DNA of 64,000 bases from Mycolicibacterium hassiacum DSM 44199. GTDB lineage: Bacteria > Actinomycetota > Actinomycetes > Mycobacteriales > Mycobacteriaceae. Position numbers and translations under genes: made by a program. The stretch lies in NCBI RefSeq assembly GCF_900603025.1, contig NZ_LR026975.1:5205098-5269097 (forward strand). Direction: 5' to 3'. Position 1 is the stretch's first letter. Each line of letters opens with the position of its first letter. The notes under the pieces are model-generated. The model worked only from the letters and a program-made list of their open reading frames with translations. It was not told the origin of the DNA and made no database searches. This document shows, in pieces, positions 42,816 to 51,558 of the stretch.

Positions 42816-43835
42816 CTAGAAGCTCGAGCCGTACACCTCGTGGCCGGGCTTCTCGGCCATCAGCCCGCGGTAGGCCTGTTCGACGGTGGAGCCGTGGTTG
42901 ACGACGGCGTCCACCTCGCGGGCGATCGGCATCGAGATGCCGTACTGCTCGGCGAACTTCATCACCACGCTGGACGCCTTGACCCCCTCGGCGACCTGGT
43001 TCATCGACGCGATGATCTCGTCGATCGGCTTACCGGCGCCGAGCTGCTCGCCGACGTAGCGGTTGCGGCTGCGCTGGCTGGTGCAGGTGACGATAAGGTC
43101 GCCGATGCCGGCCACCCCGGCGAAGGTGTCGCGCTGACCACCCATCGCCTCGCCGAGCTTGGCCATCTCGCGCACCGCCCGCGCCATCACCATGGCGCGG
43201 GTGTTCTCGCCGATGCCGAGCGAATAGCCCATGCCGACGGCGATCGCGTAGACGTTCTTCAACGCGCCGGCCATCTCGACACCGATCACGTCGTCGGTGG
43301 TGTAGGTGCGGAACCGCTTGGTGCGGAACAGCTGAGCCAGGTTGGCCGCCAGGTGCTGGTCGGGCATCGCCAGCACCGCGGCGGCGGCGTAGCCCTCGGC
43401 GACCTCGCGCGCGATGTTCGGCCCGGCCAGGATCCCGGCCGGATGACCGGGCAGCACCTCCTCGACGATCTGGGTCATCCGGTAGTTGGTGCCCTGCTCG
43501 AGGCCCTTGACCAGCGAGACCACCGGCACCCACGGCCGCACCTCCCGGGCCAGCTGCTCGAGCACCCCGCGGAACCCGTGCGACGGCACCCCCATGACGA
43601 TGACGTCGGCGCAGGTCGCGGCCTCGGTGAAGTCGGTGGTCGCCCGCAGGGTGGGGGGCAGCTCGACATCGCCGAGGTACTTGCTGTTGCGGTGGTTCTC
43701 GTTGATGTCGCGCGCGGTCTCCTCCGAGCGCACCCACTGCCGCGTCGGCCCGCGCCGGGCGCAGATCGACGCCACCGTGGTCCCCCAGGATCCGCCGCCC
43801 AGCACGACGACGTGCGGTTCACGTAGCGCAGCCAT
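42816..43835 (-). CDS. gpdA1: NAD(P)-dependent glycerol-3-phosphate dehydrogenase
   Basis: This 339-residue enzyme interconverts dihydroxyacetone phosphate and sn-glycerol-3-phosphate for phospholipid synthesis. The nucleotide motif is VVVLGGGSWGTTVASICARR (GGGSWGTT replaces the more common GAGSWGTA). It also has SLVKGLEQGTNYRMTQIVEE, ILAGPNIAREVAEG, the catalytic Lys in GVEMAGALKNVYAIAVGMGY and FAGVAGIGDLIVTCTSQRSR. The ATG at 43835 is used, since 19 residues upstream look non-coding. It corresponds to GpdA1 (Rv0564c) and closes the region syntenic with M. tuberculosis. Confidence 0.93.
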   Translation of the reverse strand: MAALREPHVVVLGGGSWGTTVASICARRGPTRQWVRSEETARDINENHRNSKYLGDVELPPTLRATTDFTEAATCADVIVMGVPSHGFRGVLEQLAREVRPWVPVVSLVKGLEQGTNYRMTQIVEEVLPGHPAGILAGPNIAREVAEGYAAAAVLAMPDQHLAANLAQLFRTKRFRTYTTDDVIGVEMAGALKNVYAIAVGMGYSLGIGENTRAMVMARAVREMAKLGEAMGGQRDTFAGVAGIGDLIVTCTSQRSRNRYVGEQLGAGKPIDEIIASMNQVAEGVKASSVVMKFAEQYGISMPIAREVDAVVNHGSTVEQAYRGLMAEKPGHEVYGSSF

Positions 43836-43910
43836 GACGTCAGCGTAAGACCGTTGCCCGGCCCGCAGTGGCGTTTGCCGCGACCGGCGCATGCCGCGGC
43901 GGATTCGCCG

Positions 43911-45044
43911 TCAGCGCTCGGCGGTGTCCTGCACCATCCGGCACAGCCGCTCGCGGTGCTCGGTGGCGTCGCCGGCCAGCAGGGCGTTGACCCGCCCCCG
44001 GCGCAGGTACAGGTGCAGGTCGTGCTCCCAGGTGAACCCGATGCCGCCGTGCAGCTGCAGCGCCTCGCCGGCGATCCGGCCGATGGCGTCGGAGGTGTAG
44101 GCCTTCGCGACGCTGACCGCATGCTCGGCATCGAGCAGGTCACCCCGCCCGTCCAGCGTCATCGCGGCGTAGTAGGTGGCGGCGGTGCAGGCCTGCACCC
44201 AGATCCGCATGTCGGCGCACTTGTGCTTGACGGCCTGGAAGCTGCCCACCGGGCGGCCGAACTGGACCCGGTTCTTCACGTAGTCGACGGTCATCGCCAG
44301 CAGCCGCTCGCCGATGCCGACCATCTCCGCGCACAGCAGCACGGTGTGCAGGCGCAGCGTCCGCGCCAGCGACCGGTCGGCGTCCTGCCCCGCGGCGACC
44401 AGCGCGTCGGCCGGCACCACCACGCCGTCGAACGTGACATCGCAGTAGCTGCGGGTGACGTCGAGGGTCCGGGCCCGGTCGATGCGCAGGCCCTCGGCAT
44501 CGGTGGGCACCAGGAACCGGGCCGGGCGGTCGTCGAGCAGCGCGTCGACCAGCAGCAGCTGGGCCCCATCGGCGTCCTGGACCGACGCCTTGGCGCCGGA
44601 CAGCCGGTAACCGTCACCGCGGCGTTCGGCGCGGGTCCGCACCCCGGCCGGGGTCCACGGCCGGCCGACCTCGGCGAACGCCCACGTCGCGACCAGTGAT
44701 CCTTCCGAAATTGATTGCAGGATCTTCGATTTCGCCTCATGCCCGGAGCCGGTCAGGGCGTCGGCGACCACCACTGCCGGAATGAACGGGGTCGCCGCCA
44801 GCCCGCGGCCCAGTTCGATCGCCACCAACGCCAGGTCGATCGCGTGCTGCCCCAGGCCGCCCTCGTCCTCCGGGATCGCCAACGCCGGCCAGCCGAGCTC
44901 ACAACCCAGCCGCCACAATTCGGCGTCGAAACCGTCGGGGGCGTCGATCAGCGCCCGCGCCCGTTGCACCGAGGACCGGCTGTCGAGCAGGGAGCGGGTG
45001 GCGTCGACGAGGCCGCGTTGCTCGTCGGTGAGCTCGAAATCCAC
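43911..45044 (-). CDS. Acyl-CoA dehydrogenase (FadE family)
   Basis: The GTG at 45044 gives 377 residues, starting VDFELTDEQRGLVDATRSLL, with AAGGAG five bases upstream. The acyl-CoA dehydrogenase fold is clear: LGWPALAIPEDEGGLGQHAI, WAFAEVGRPWTP, YVKNRVQFGRPVGSFQAVKH and EALQLHGGIGFTWEHDLHLY. It is divergent from a second FadE gene across 110 bp. Such adjacent unlike FadE proteins in mycobacteria often form alpha2-beta2 heterotetramers that act on sterol-derived side chains; pairing here is inferred. Confidence 0.88.
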   Translation of the reverse strand: MDFELTDEQRGLVDATRSLLDSRSSVQRARALIDAPDGFDAELWRLGCELGWPALAIPEDEGGLGQHAIDLALVAIELGRGLAATPFIPAVVVADALTGSGHEAKSKILQSISEGSLVATWAFAEVGRPWTPAGVRTRAERRGDGYRLSGAKASVQDADGAQLLLVDALLDDRPARFLVPTDAEGLRIDRARTLDVTRSYCDVTFDGVVVPADALVAAGQDADRSLARTLRLHTVLLCAEMVGIGERLLAMTVDYVKNRVQFGRPVGSFQAVKHKCADMRIWVQACTAATYYAAMTLDGRGDLLDAEHAVSVAKAYTSDAIGRIAGEALQLHGGIGFTWEHDLHLYLRRGRVNALLAGDATEHRERLCRMVQDTAER

Positions 45045-45106
45045 GCGAACTCCTTCGCGGACGTTGTCGGTGGCGTCAAAGGATTGCAATAACCCCTCGA
45101 AACATA

Positions 45107-45122
45107 CAGGATACTGATTAAG
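45107..45122. promoter_or_regulatory. Motif shared with other promoters of the lipid island
   Basis: CAGGATACTGATTAAG lies in the 110-bp gap between the divergent FadE genes. A very similar AAGGATACTTATTTAG lies at 61738-61753, and a looser relative lies at 58519-58538. GATACT could also be the -10 element of the plus-strand FadE-mce operon. Confidence 0.4.
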
Positions 45123-45154
45123 CTGAATCCGTCAGTCGATCGGACGGAGGCAAT

Positions 45155-46330
45155 GTGCAACTCGGCCAGGACCGCGAGTTGGACGCGCTGCGCAAGCGGG
45201 TCCGTGAACTAGCCGCCCAGTACGCCCCGCCACGCCATCCGCGGACCGGCGTGCGGGCACCGGAGCCCGAACAGATTCCCGCGCTGCGCAAATGGACCGC
45301 CGTCCTGTTCGGTGAACAACTGCTGGGGGTCAACTGGCCGGTCGAGTACGGCGGGCTGGAGAACCCGCACCCGCTGCACGAGAAGGTGGTCACCGATGAG
45401 TTGGTCCGGATCGGCGCGGCCGGTCCGGTGGGCGGTGGTCTGCTGGCCGGGGCGGCGATCGTCGCGTCGGGCACCAAGGAACAGAAGGACTACTTCCTGC
45501 CGCGAATCCGTTCCGGGGAACACATCTGGTGCCAGCTGTTCAGCGAACCCGAGGCCGGCAGCGACCTGGCCGGCCTGCGCACCCGGGCCCGCCGCGAGGG
45601 CGGCGAGTTCGTCGTCGACGGGCAGAAGGTGTGGACCACCAACGCGCACCACGCCGACTGGGGCTACCTACTGGCCCGTACCGACCCGGACGCGCCCAAG
45701 CATGCCGGGATCACCGCGTTCGCCCTCGACATGAGGACGCCGGGGGTGACGGTGCGTCCGCTGCGCGAGATCACCGGCACCGCCGACTTCAACGAGGTGT
45801 TCCTCGACGGGGTGCGCATCCCCGCCGACCGGGTGATCGGCAAGGTCAACGAGGGTTGGGCGGTGACCACAGCGAGCCTGGCGCTGGAGCGCTCCAGCGC
45901 GGGCAGCGGTGCGTCGTTGTTCGGGGCACTGAACCGGTTGGCGCGGTTGGCCGGTCAGGTGACCCGCGACGGCCGGCCCGCGATCGAACGCGACGACGTG
46001 CGCCAGGCGATCGGCGGATTCGCCGCCGAGGTGTACGTCAACGCCCTGGTGTCGGCCTACGGCGACAGCCGGGCGCTGCACGGCAGCGGGGACGTCGCCG
46101 ACGCGCCGGTGTCGAAGATCCTGTTCAGCCAGATCAACCTGGCGCTGCACGAATACGGCATGCAGCTGCAGGGCCACGACGGGGTGCGCATCGAGGGCGA
46201 CGCCAAGGTCCACGACGACGGGTGGTGGCAGGACGCCTTCCTGTATGGGCGGGCGTTCACCATCGCCGGCGGCACCAACGAGGTGCTGCGGAATCTGATC
46301 GCCGAGCGGGCGCTGGGTCTGCCGCGCTGA
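45155..46330 (+). CDS. Acyl-CoA dehydrogenase (FadE family)
   Basis: The 391-residue protein starts with GTG at 45155 behind CGGAGG. Motifs are LLGVNWPVEYGGLENPHPLH, LFSEPEAGSDLAGLRTRARR (flavin/substrate site), VDGQKVWTTNAHHADWGYLL, and the C-terminal AFTIAGGTNEVLRNLIAERA. It introduces a double bond alpha-beta to the CoA thioester using FAD. Only 35 bp separate it from yrbEA of mce operon II, so it probably heads that operon, linking uptake with oxidation. The divergent FadE is its likely partner subunit. Confidence 0.9.
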   Translation: MQLGQDRELDALRKRVRELAAQYAPPRHPRTGVRAPEPEQIPALRKWTAVLFGEQLLGVNWPVEYGGLENPHPLHEKVVTDELVRIGAAGPVGGGLLAGAAIVASGTKEQKDYFLPRIRSGEHIWCQLFSEPEAGSDLAGLRTRARREGGEFVVDGQKVWTTNAHHADWGYLLARTDPDAPKHAGITAFALDMRTPGVTVRPLREITGTADFNEVFLDGVRIPADRVIGKVNEGWAVTTASLALERSSAGSGASLFGALNRLARLAGQVTRDGRPAIERDDVRQAIGGFAAEVYVNALVSAYGDSRALHGSGDVADAPVSKILFSQINLALHEYGMQLQGHDGVRIEGDAKVHDDGWWQDAFLYGRAFTIAGGTNEVLRNLIAERALGLPR

Positions 46331-46365
46331 GGGAGGCGCGACGTCGCACGGGAAGCCGAGGGTCG

Positions 46366-47214
46366 ATGGTGACTTCGGGGCAATTGCCTTCACCGGTCGG
46401 TGACATCACCGAGTGGACGAAGGGCTACGCCCGCAGACACCCGATCGCTGCCCTGGAAACCGTTGGCAGTCAATGCATCCTGGGGTTGCAGGCGATCAAG
46501 TGGCTGGTGCTCGACATCGTCCGGTGGCGGTTCCCGCTCGGTGAGTTCGTCGAGCAGGCGGCGTTCATGGCATCGACCGCGATGCTGCCGACCATGTGCG
46601 TCGCGATCCCGATCGGGGTGACGCTGCAGATCCAGTTCGCGCTGCTGGCCGGTCAGGTCGGGGCCACCTCGCTGGCCGGCGCGGCCAGCGGCCTGGCGGT
46701 CATCCGGCAGGGCGCGCCGCTGGTCGCCGCGCTGCTGATGGCCTCGGCGGTGGGCTCGGCGATCTGCGCCGATCTGGGTTCGCGGACCATTCGTGAGGAG
46801 GTGGACGCCCTTGAGGTGATGGGGATTTCGGCGGTCCGACGGCTGGTGGTGCCTCGGCTGGCGGCGGCGATGGTGGTGGGGGTGGCGCTGACCGGGCTGG
46901 TGTGCTTCATCGGATTCCTGGCCGGCTACCTGTTCAACACGTTCGCCCAGGCGGGTGCACCCGGCAGCTTCGTGATGACGTTCGCATCGTTCGCGACCGT
47001 GGGCGACATGATCCTCACCCTGATCAAGGCGGTGGTGTTCGCGGCGATCGTGGCGATCGTCGCCTGCGACAAGGGGCTGACCACGAAGGGCGGTCCGGCC
47101 GGGGTGGCGAACTCGGTCAACGCCACCGTGGTGGCGTCGATCCTGCTGCTGATGATCACCAACGTGATCTTCACGCAGATGTATGTCCTGTTGTTCCCGA
47201 AGACGGCGCTGTAG
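46366..47214 (+). CDS. YrbE-type MlaE permease, first of mce operon II
   Basis: The 282-residue protein carries the same YrbEA pattern as the operon I gene: VEQAAFMASTAMLPTMCVAI, QFALLAGQVGATSLAGAASG, DLGSRTIREEVDALEVMGIS and NSVNATVVASILLLMITNVI. It forms half of the membrane channel for lipid import. The ATG at 46366 gives a cytosolic N-terminus MVTSGQLPSPVGDITEW. It follows the FadE gene closely and precedes yrbEB by five bases. Confidence 0.92.
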   Translation: MVTSGQLPSPVGDITEWTKGYARRHPIAALETVGSQCILGLQAIKWLVLDIVRWRFPLGEFVEQAAFMASTAMLPTMCVAIPIGVTLQIQFALLAGQVGATSLAGAASGLAVIRQGAPLVAALLMASAVGSAICADLGSRTIREEVDALEVMGISAVRRLVVPRLAAAMVVGVALTGLVCFIGFLAGYLFNTFAQAGAPGSFVMTFASFATVGDMILTLIKAVVFAAIVAIVACDKGLTTKGGPAGVANSVNATVVASILLLMITNVIFTQMYVLLFPKTAL

Positions 47215-47219
47215 CAGCG

Positions 47220-48077
47220 ATGACGGCGGCTTCCTACTATCCGCGCGGTGTCCGGCCGCTGTTGTCGGCGACCAAGGCGGTGACCGGCGGCGGGGTGCGG
47301 CTCGGGCACCTGGTGACGTTCTTCGCGCGAGCGGTGGCCGGCATCCCGATCACGCTGGCGCGCTACCGCAAGGCGTTTCTGGCCATCCTGTCCGACGTCA
47401 CCTGGGGCAACGGGTCCATCGTGGTGGGCGGCGGCACGGCCTGGGTGATCATCCTGCTCGGCGCGACCGCGGGCGCGATCGTCGGGATCGAGGGCTATGA
47501 GGCCCTGCACCTGCTCGGCATGGAACCGGCCGCCGGCCTGCTGTCGTCGACGGTGTCGACGCGGGAGCTGGCGCCGGTGATGGCCGCGCTGGCGTTCGCC
47601 GCCCAGGCCGGTTGCCGGTTCACCGCGCAGCTGGGCTCGATGCGGATCTCCGAGGAGATCGACGCGATGGAATCGCTTGCCATCCGGCCGATCCCGTATC
47701 TGATCACCACCCGGCTGCTGGCCTCGGTGGTGGCGATCGTGCCGCTGTACATCCTGTGCCTGGTGGTCAACTACGCGACCGTGCAGAGCATCGTGACGAT
47801 CGTCGGGGGCACCTCGGCAGGCTCCTTCGAGCACTACTTCCGGCTGGTGCTCACCGGAACCGACGTCTTCTACTCGGTGTGCAAGGCGCTGGTGTTCGTG
47901 ACCATCACCACCACGATCCAGTGCTACTACGGCTATTTCGCCGCCGGTGGTCCGCAGGGGGTCGGGATCGCGGCCGGCCGCGCCATGCGGGCCAGCATCT
48001 CGGTGATGATCATCGCCAACCTGCTGCTGACGATCGGGCTGTGGGGCATCGGCTCCGGCGCGAGGCTGGGGGGTTGA
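47220..48077 (+). CDS. YrbE-type MlaE permease, second of mce operon II
   Basis: This 285-residue partner permease has SDVTWGNGSIVVGGGTAWVI, VSTRELAPVMAALAFAAQAG, CRFTAQLGSMRISEEIDAME, SLAIRPIPYLITTRLLASVV and CYYGYFAAGGPQGVGIAAGR. It is intact and closely follows yrbEA. Together with the Mkl/MceG ATPase encoded elsewhere it should drive substrate entry. The next gene, mceA, begins one base after its stop. Confidence 0.92.
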   Translation: MTAASYYPRGVRPLLSATKAVTGGGVRLGHLVTFFARAVAGIPITLARYRKAFLAILSDVTWGNGSIVVGGGTAWVIILLGATAGAIVGIEGYEALHLLGMEPAAGLLSSTVSTRELAPVMAALAFAAQAGCRFTAQLGSMRISEEIDAMESLAIRPIPYLITTRLLASVVAIVPLYILCLVVNYATVQSIVTIVGGTSAGSFEHYFRLVLTGTDVFYSVCKALVFVTITTTIQCYYGYFAAGGPQGVGIAAGRAMRASISVMIIANLLLTIGLWGIGSGARLGG

Positions 48078-48078
48078 G

Positions 48079-49443
48079 ATGGCGGAGAAGTTCGAGTCCG
48101 CGGCCGCACCGGTCTCCGATGCCCGGCTGCTGCTGCGCGGCATCGCGCTGCTGGCCGGCATCGTGGTGCTGGCCGCGCTGGCCATCGCCAAGTCCGAGGG
48201 CGTGTTCTCCGGCCGGCTGCACGTCGTCGCCCTGCTCACCGATGTCGGCGACGGGCTGCCCAAGGGCTCGGACGTCAAGTTCCGCGGTGCGCTGGTGGGC
48301 CGGGTCGACGGCGTCGACCCCGCGGTGGGCGGCGGACAGAACCGGGTCGAGCTGAGCCTGGATCGCCACTTCGCGCCCGCGATCCCGGCGACCGTCACCG
48401 CACGGGTGGTGCCCGGCAACGTGTTCGCGGTGTCGTCGGTGCAACTGATCGACAACGGCCCCGGGCCCGCGCTGAAACCGGGGGACCGGATCCACCAGGA
48501 CCAGAGCCTGGCCACCGTGCAGTTCCAGACCGCGCTGACCAAGCTGCGCGAGGTGCTCGCCGCCGCGGGCCGGCCCGGCTCCGGCGACTCGGTGGGCGTG
48601 CTGGCCGCCGTCGCCGAGGCCACCAGCGGCCGCGGGGACGAGATCGCCCGCGCCGGCGGTGGCGCCCGGCGCATCGTCGACGAACTCAACGCGCTCATGG
48701 ACGAGCCGGGCGATCCGGCCGAGTCCACGATCGCGGTGTTGTCCGAGGCGCTGCAGGGGTTGCAGCGGAGCTCGCCGGATCTGCTCGACGCGGTGCACAG
48801 CGCGGTGGCGCCGATGCAGACGCTGGCCGAGCAGCGTCAGCAGCTGACCCGGTTCCTGTCCGCCGGGCACGCCACCTTCGGTGAGGTCGCCGAGTCGTTC
48901 GAGAACCACATGGACCGGATCATCGTGATCACCACGCAGCTGACCCCGGTCACCGGGGTGATCGCCGACGGCGCCCACACCTTCGCGCCGATGGTCACCC
49001 GCATCAACAACCTCGTCAACCGGTTCTTCGACCACGTCTGGCACGAGGACAAGAACCGGGCGGTGGGCAAGTTCATGCTGGTGTTCACCCCGAACCGGAT
49101 GTACACCCGGCAGGACTGCCCGCGGTACGGCGAACTGGAGGGCCCGAGCTGCCGCACGGCGCCGCTGACCGCCGACCCGCCGGTGATCCCGCCGCCGCTC
49201 GATCCGCGCAACTACCGCCCGTCGGGCGGCAACGTCGGCCCGGTCGGCGGGCCCGAGGAGCTCGCACAGCTGCGCGAACTGCTCGGCCCGGACACCACGG
49301 TCGCCGACCAGATCCTGCTCGGCCCGATCGCCCGCGGCAACACCATCACGGTGGCCCCGGTCCCCGACGGGTCCGACGCACCGCCGCTGCCCGCCGAAGC
49401 GCCGGCCGGCCCGGCCAACCCGGGAGGAGGAAACGGCCCGTGA
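48079..49443 (+). CDS. MCE family protein MceA, operon II
   Basis: The product has 454 residues with a membrane anchor at about residues 18-38. Its MCE domain reads HVVALLTDVGDGLPKGSDVK then FRGALVGRVDGVDPAVGG. The long helical part follows, and the MceA motif MYTRQDCPRYGELEGPSC precedes a Pro-rich tail. It is shorter than the operon I MceA because the Pro-rich tail is shorter. Its stop overlaps the GTG of mceB (GTGA). Confidence 0.9.
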   Translation: MAEKFESAAAPVSDARLLLRGIALLAGIVVLAALAIAKSEGVFSGRLHVVALLTDVGDGLPKGSDVKFRGALVGRVDGVDPAVGGGQNRVELSLDRHFAPAIPATVTARVVPGNVFAVSSVQLIDNGPGPALKPGDRIHQDQSLATVQFQTALTKLREVLAAAGRPGSGDSVGVLAAVAEATSGRGDEIARAGGGARRIVDELNALMDEPGDPAESTIAVLSEALQGLQRSSPDLLDAVHSAVAPMQTLAEQRQQLTRFLSAGHATFGEVAESFENHMDRIIVITTQLTPVTGVIADGAHTFAPMVTRINNLVNRFFDHVWHEDKNRAVGKFMLVFTPNRMYTRQDCPRYGELEGPSCRTAPLTADPPVIPPPLDPRNYRPSGGNVGPVGGPEELAQLRELLGPDTTVADQILLGPIARGNTITVAPVPDGSDAPPLPAEAPAGPANPGGGNGP

Positions 49444-50513
49444 AACTGCCCGAGACGGCGGTCGGCACCTTCCTGCACACCTACCGCCGCCCGCTGGCCG
49501 GACTGACCGTCTTCCTGGTCGTCTGCCTGGCGTTGACCTGGACGGTGTTCGTCACCCTGCAGCGCAACGTCGAGGGCGAAACCCACAGCTACAGCGCGAT
49601 CTTCACCGATGTGTCCGGGCTCAAGGTCGGCGACGAGGTGCGCATGGCCGGGGTCAAGGTGGGCCGGGTCGACGGGATCACCCTCGACGGCACCACCGCC
49701 CGGGTCGACTTCCGGGTGCAGGCCGAACAGACCCTGTACGGAAACACCAAGGCCGCCATCATCTATCAGAACATCATCGGCCAGCGCTACCTCGGCCTGT
49801 CGCTGGGCGACTACGGCGACCCCCGGGTGCTGCCGCCGGGGTCGACGATCCCGGTGCAGCGCACCGAACCGTCGTTCGACATCTCGGCGCTGCTCAACGG
49901 ATTCGAACCGCTGTTCGCGCTGCTGAACCCGGACCAGGTGGACAACCTCACCACCGCGATCGTGCGGTCGCTGCAGGGCGACACCGCAGCGGTGGTCACC
50001 CTGATCGCCGAGACCACCCGGCTGGCCGAGTCCTACGCGGGCACCGACGCGATCCTCGACGGGGTGCTCGATCACCTCAACACCGTGGTGGCGACCCTGG
50101 CCGACCGCGGTGACGCGCTGCACGCGGGTATCGACTCCGCCGAGACGGTGTTCGCCGGATTCGCCCGGGAGCGCGCGAAATTCATCGACTCGCTGGACCA
50201 GACCTCGATCGTGGGCCGGCGGCTGGCCGCCATCGTCGACGACGTCCAGCCCGACCTGCGGGAGTGGCTGGCCCGCGAACCCGGCTTCGCCAAGCACTTC
50301 ATGGAGGACAAACAGGGTTTCGAGTACATGGCCTTCAACACCCCGCTGCTGCTCAAGGGCCTGGCCCGATTCAGCCAGGGCGGCGCCTACCTCGACGTGT
50401 ACGCCTGCCATCTGACGGTGTCGCAGTTCCCGCGCATCGACGCGCTGATCCAGGCCATCGTGCGGGAGGGCACCTTCGAGAACCGTCCGACCTACAGCCA
50501 GAAGTGCCGGTGA
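49440..50513 (+). CDS. MCE family protein MceB, operon II
   Basis: This 357-residue subunit has a membrane anchor (LAGLTVFLVVCLALTWTVFV) and MCE domain SAIFTDVSGLKVGDEVRMAG then VKVGRVDGITLDG. IIYQNIIGQRYLGLSLGDYG and TIPVQRTEPSFDISALLNGF are conserved with the operon I MceB. The C-terminus ends with PTYSQKCR. It starts with a GTG overlapping mceA and ends four bases before mceC. Confidence 0.9.
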   Translation: MKLPETAVGTFLHTYRRPLAGLTVFLVVCLALTWTVFVTLQRNVEGETHSYSAIFTDVSGLKVGDEVRMAGVKVGRVDGITLDGTTARVDFRVQAEQTLYGNTKAAIIYQNIIGQRYLGLSLGDYGDPRVLPPGSTIPVQRTEPSFDISALLNGFEPLFALLNPDQVDNLTTAIVRSLQGDTAAVVTLIAETTRLAESYAGTDAILDGVLDHLNTVVATLADRGDALHAGIDSAETVFAGFARERAKFIDSLDQTSIVGRRLAAIVDDVQPDLREWLAREPGFAKHFMEDKQGFEYMAFNTPLLLKGLARFSQGGAYLDVYACHLTVSQFPRIDALIQAIVREGTFENRPTYSQKCR

Positions 50514-50517
50514 CACG

Positions 50518-51558
50518 ATGAACACGCTCAATCGGATTCGCGCCCGGGCCTCGATCACCTCGGTAAGCAAGCTGCGGCTGGGCATCATCGCGGTGACGGT
50601 CATCGCGGTCACCCTCGCCGGCGCGCTGGGCCTGGGGCGGCTGGGCATCGGCAAGGAAATCTATATCGCCGAGTTCGCCCAGTCCGCGGGCCTGAGCACC
50701 GGCGACCGGGTGACCGTGGCGGGGGTGCAGGTCGGCCGGGTCAGGGGCATGCGGCTGGCCGGCGACCACGTGGCGGTCACCCTCGAGATCGACGACGACC
50801 TGACGCTGGGCACCGCCACCAAGGCGGCCATCAAGCTCACCACGCTGCTCGGCGCGCGCTACGTCGAACTCCGCCCGGCCGGCTCCGAGCCGCTGCGCGA
50901 TCGACGGATTCCCCTGTCCAACACCGAGGTTCCCTATGATCTGCAGTCCGCGCTGCAGGACGCCACGGTCACCTTCGAGGCGGTGGACGCCAGACGGATC
51001 GCCGAGTCGATGACCACGCTGTCGGCGCAGCTGCAGCAGGCCCCCGAGGTGCTGCCGCAGGCGCTGGACAACATCGAGCACCTGTCTAAGGTGATCGCGG
51101 GCCGCCGCGACCAGATCTACGACCTGCTGCGCCGCACCGAGCAGGTGGCCGAACTGCTCGGCGACCAGCAGCGCAGCCTCGGGCTGCTGCTGCACCAGAG
51201 CCACGAGGTGCTCAGCGACCTGGTAGCGCGAAAAGAACTGGTGGTCCGGTTGATCGACGCCACCACCCGGCTGGTCAACCAGCTGCGGCCGGTGCTCATC
51301 GAGGACCGCGGCCGCATCGACGAGCTGCTGGCCAACCTGGACGGCATGCTCTCGGCGGTGCACCGCAACGACGCGCTGTTGCGCAACACCCTGCAGATCC
51401 TGCCGGTCCCGGTCCGCAATTTCGCCAACGCGACCGGCAACGGCAACGAGTTCGACTTCACCTCGACCGGGGGCACGATGATCGACTCGTTCGTCTGCGC
51501 GATCAGCGGACGCGCCAAACAGTTCAACCTGCCGCCGTACTTCGGGGACTGCCGATGA
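50518..51558 (+). CDS. MCE family protein MceC, operon II
   Basis: The 346-residue protein has a basic N-terminus, a membrane anchor (IIAVTVIAVTLAGALGLGRL) and MCE domain AEFAQSAGLSTGDRVTVAGV then QVGRVRGMRLAGDHVAVTL. The C-terminal block EFDFTSTGGTMIDSFVCAIS then GRAKQFNLPPYFGDCR matches the operon I MceC. It overlaps mceD by four bases. Nothing unusual is seen. Confidence 0.9.
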   Translation: MNTLNRIRARASITSVSKLRLGIIAVTVIAVTLAGALGLGRLGIGKEIYIAEFAQSAGLSTGDRVTVAGVQVGRVRGMRLAGDHVAVTLEIDDDLTLGTATKAAIKLTTLLGARYVELRPAGSEPLRDRRIPLSNTEVPYDLQSALQDATVTFEAVDARRIAESMTTLSAQLQQAPEVLPQALDNIEHLSKVIAGRRDQIYDLLRRTEQVAELLGDQQRSLGLLLHQSHEVLSDLVARKELVVRLIDATTRLVNQLRPVLIEDRGRIDELLANLDGMLSAVHRNDALLRNTLQILPVPVRNFANATGNGNEFDFTSTGGTMIDSFVCAISGRAKQFNLPPYFGDCR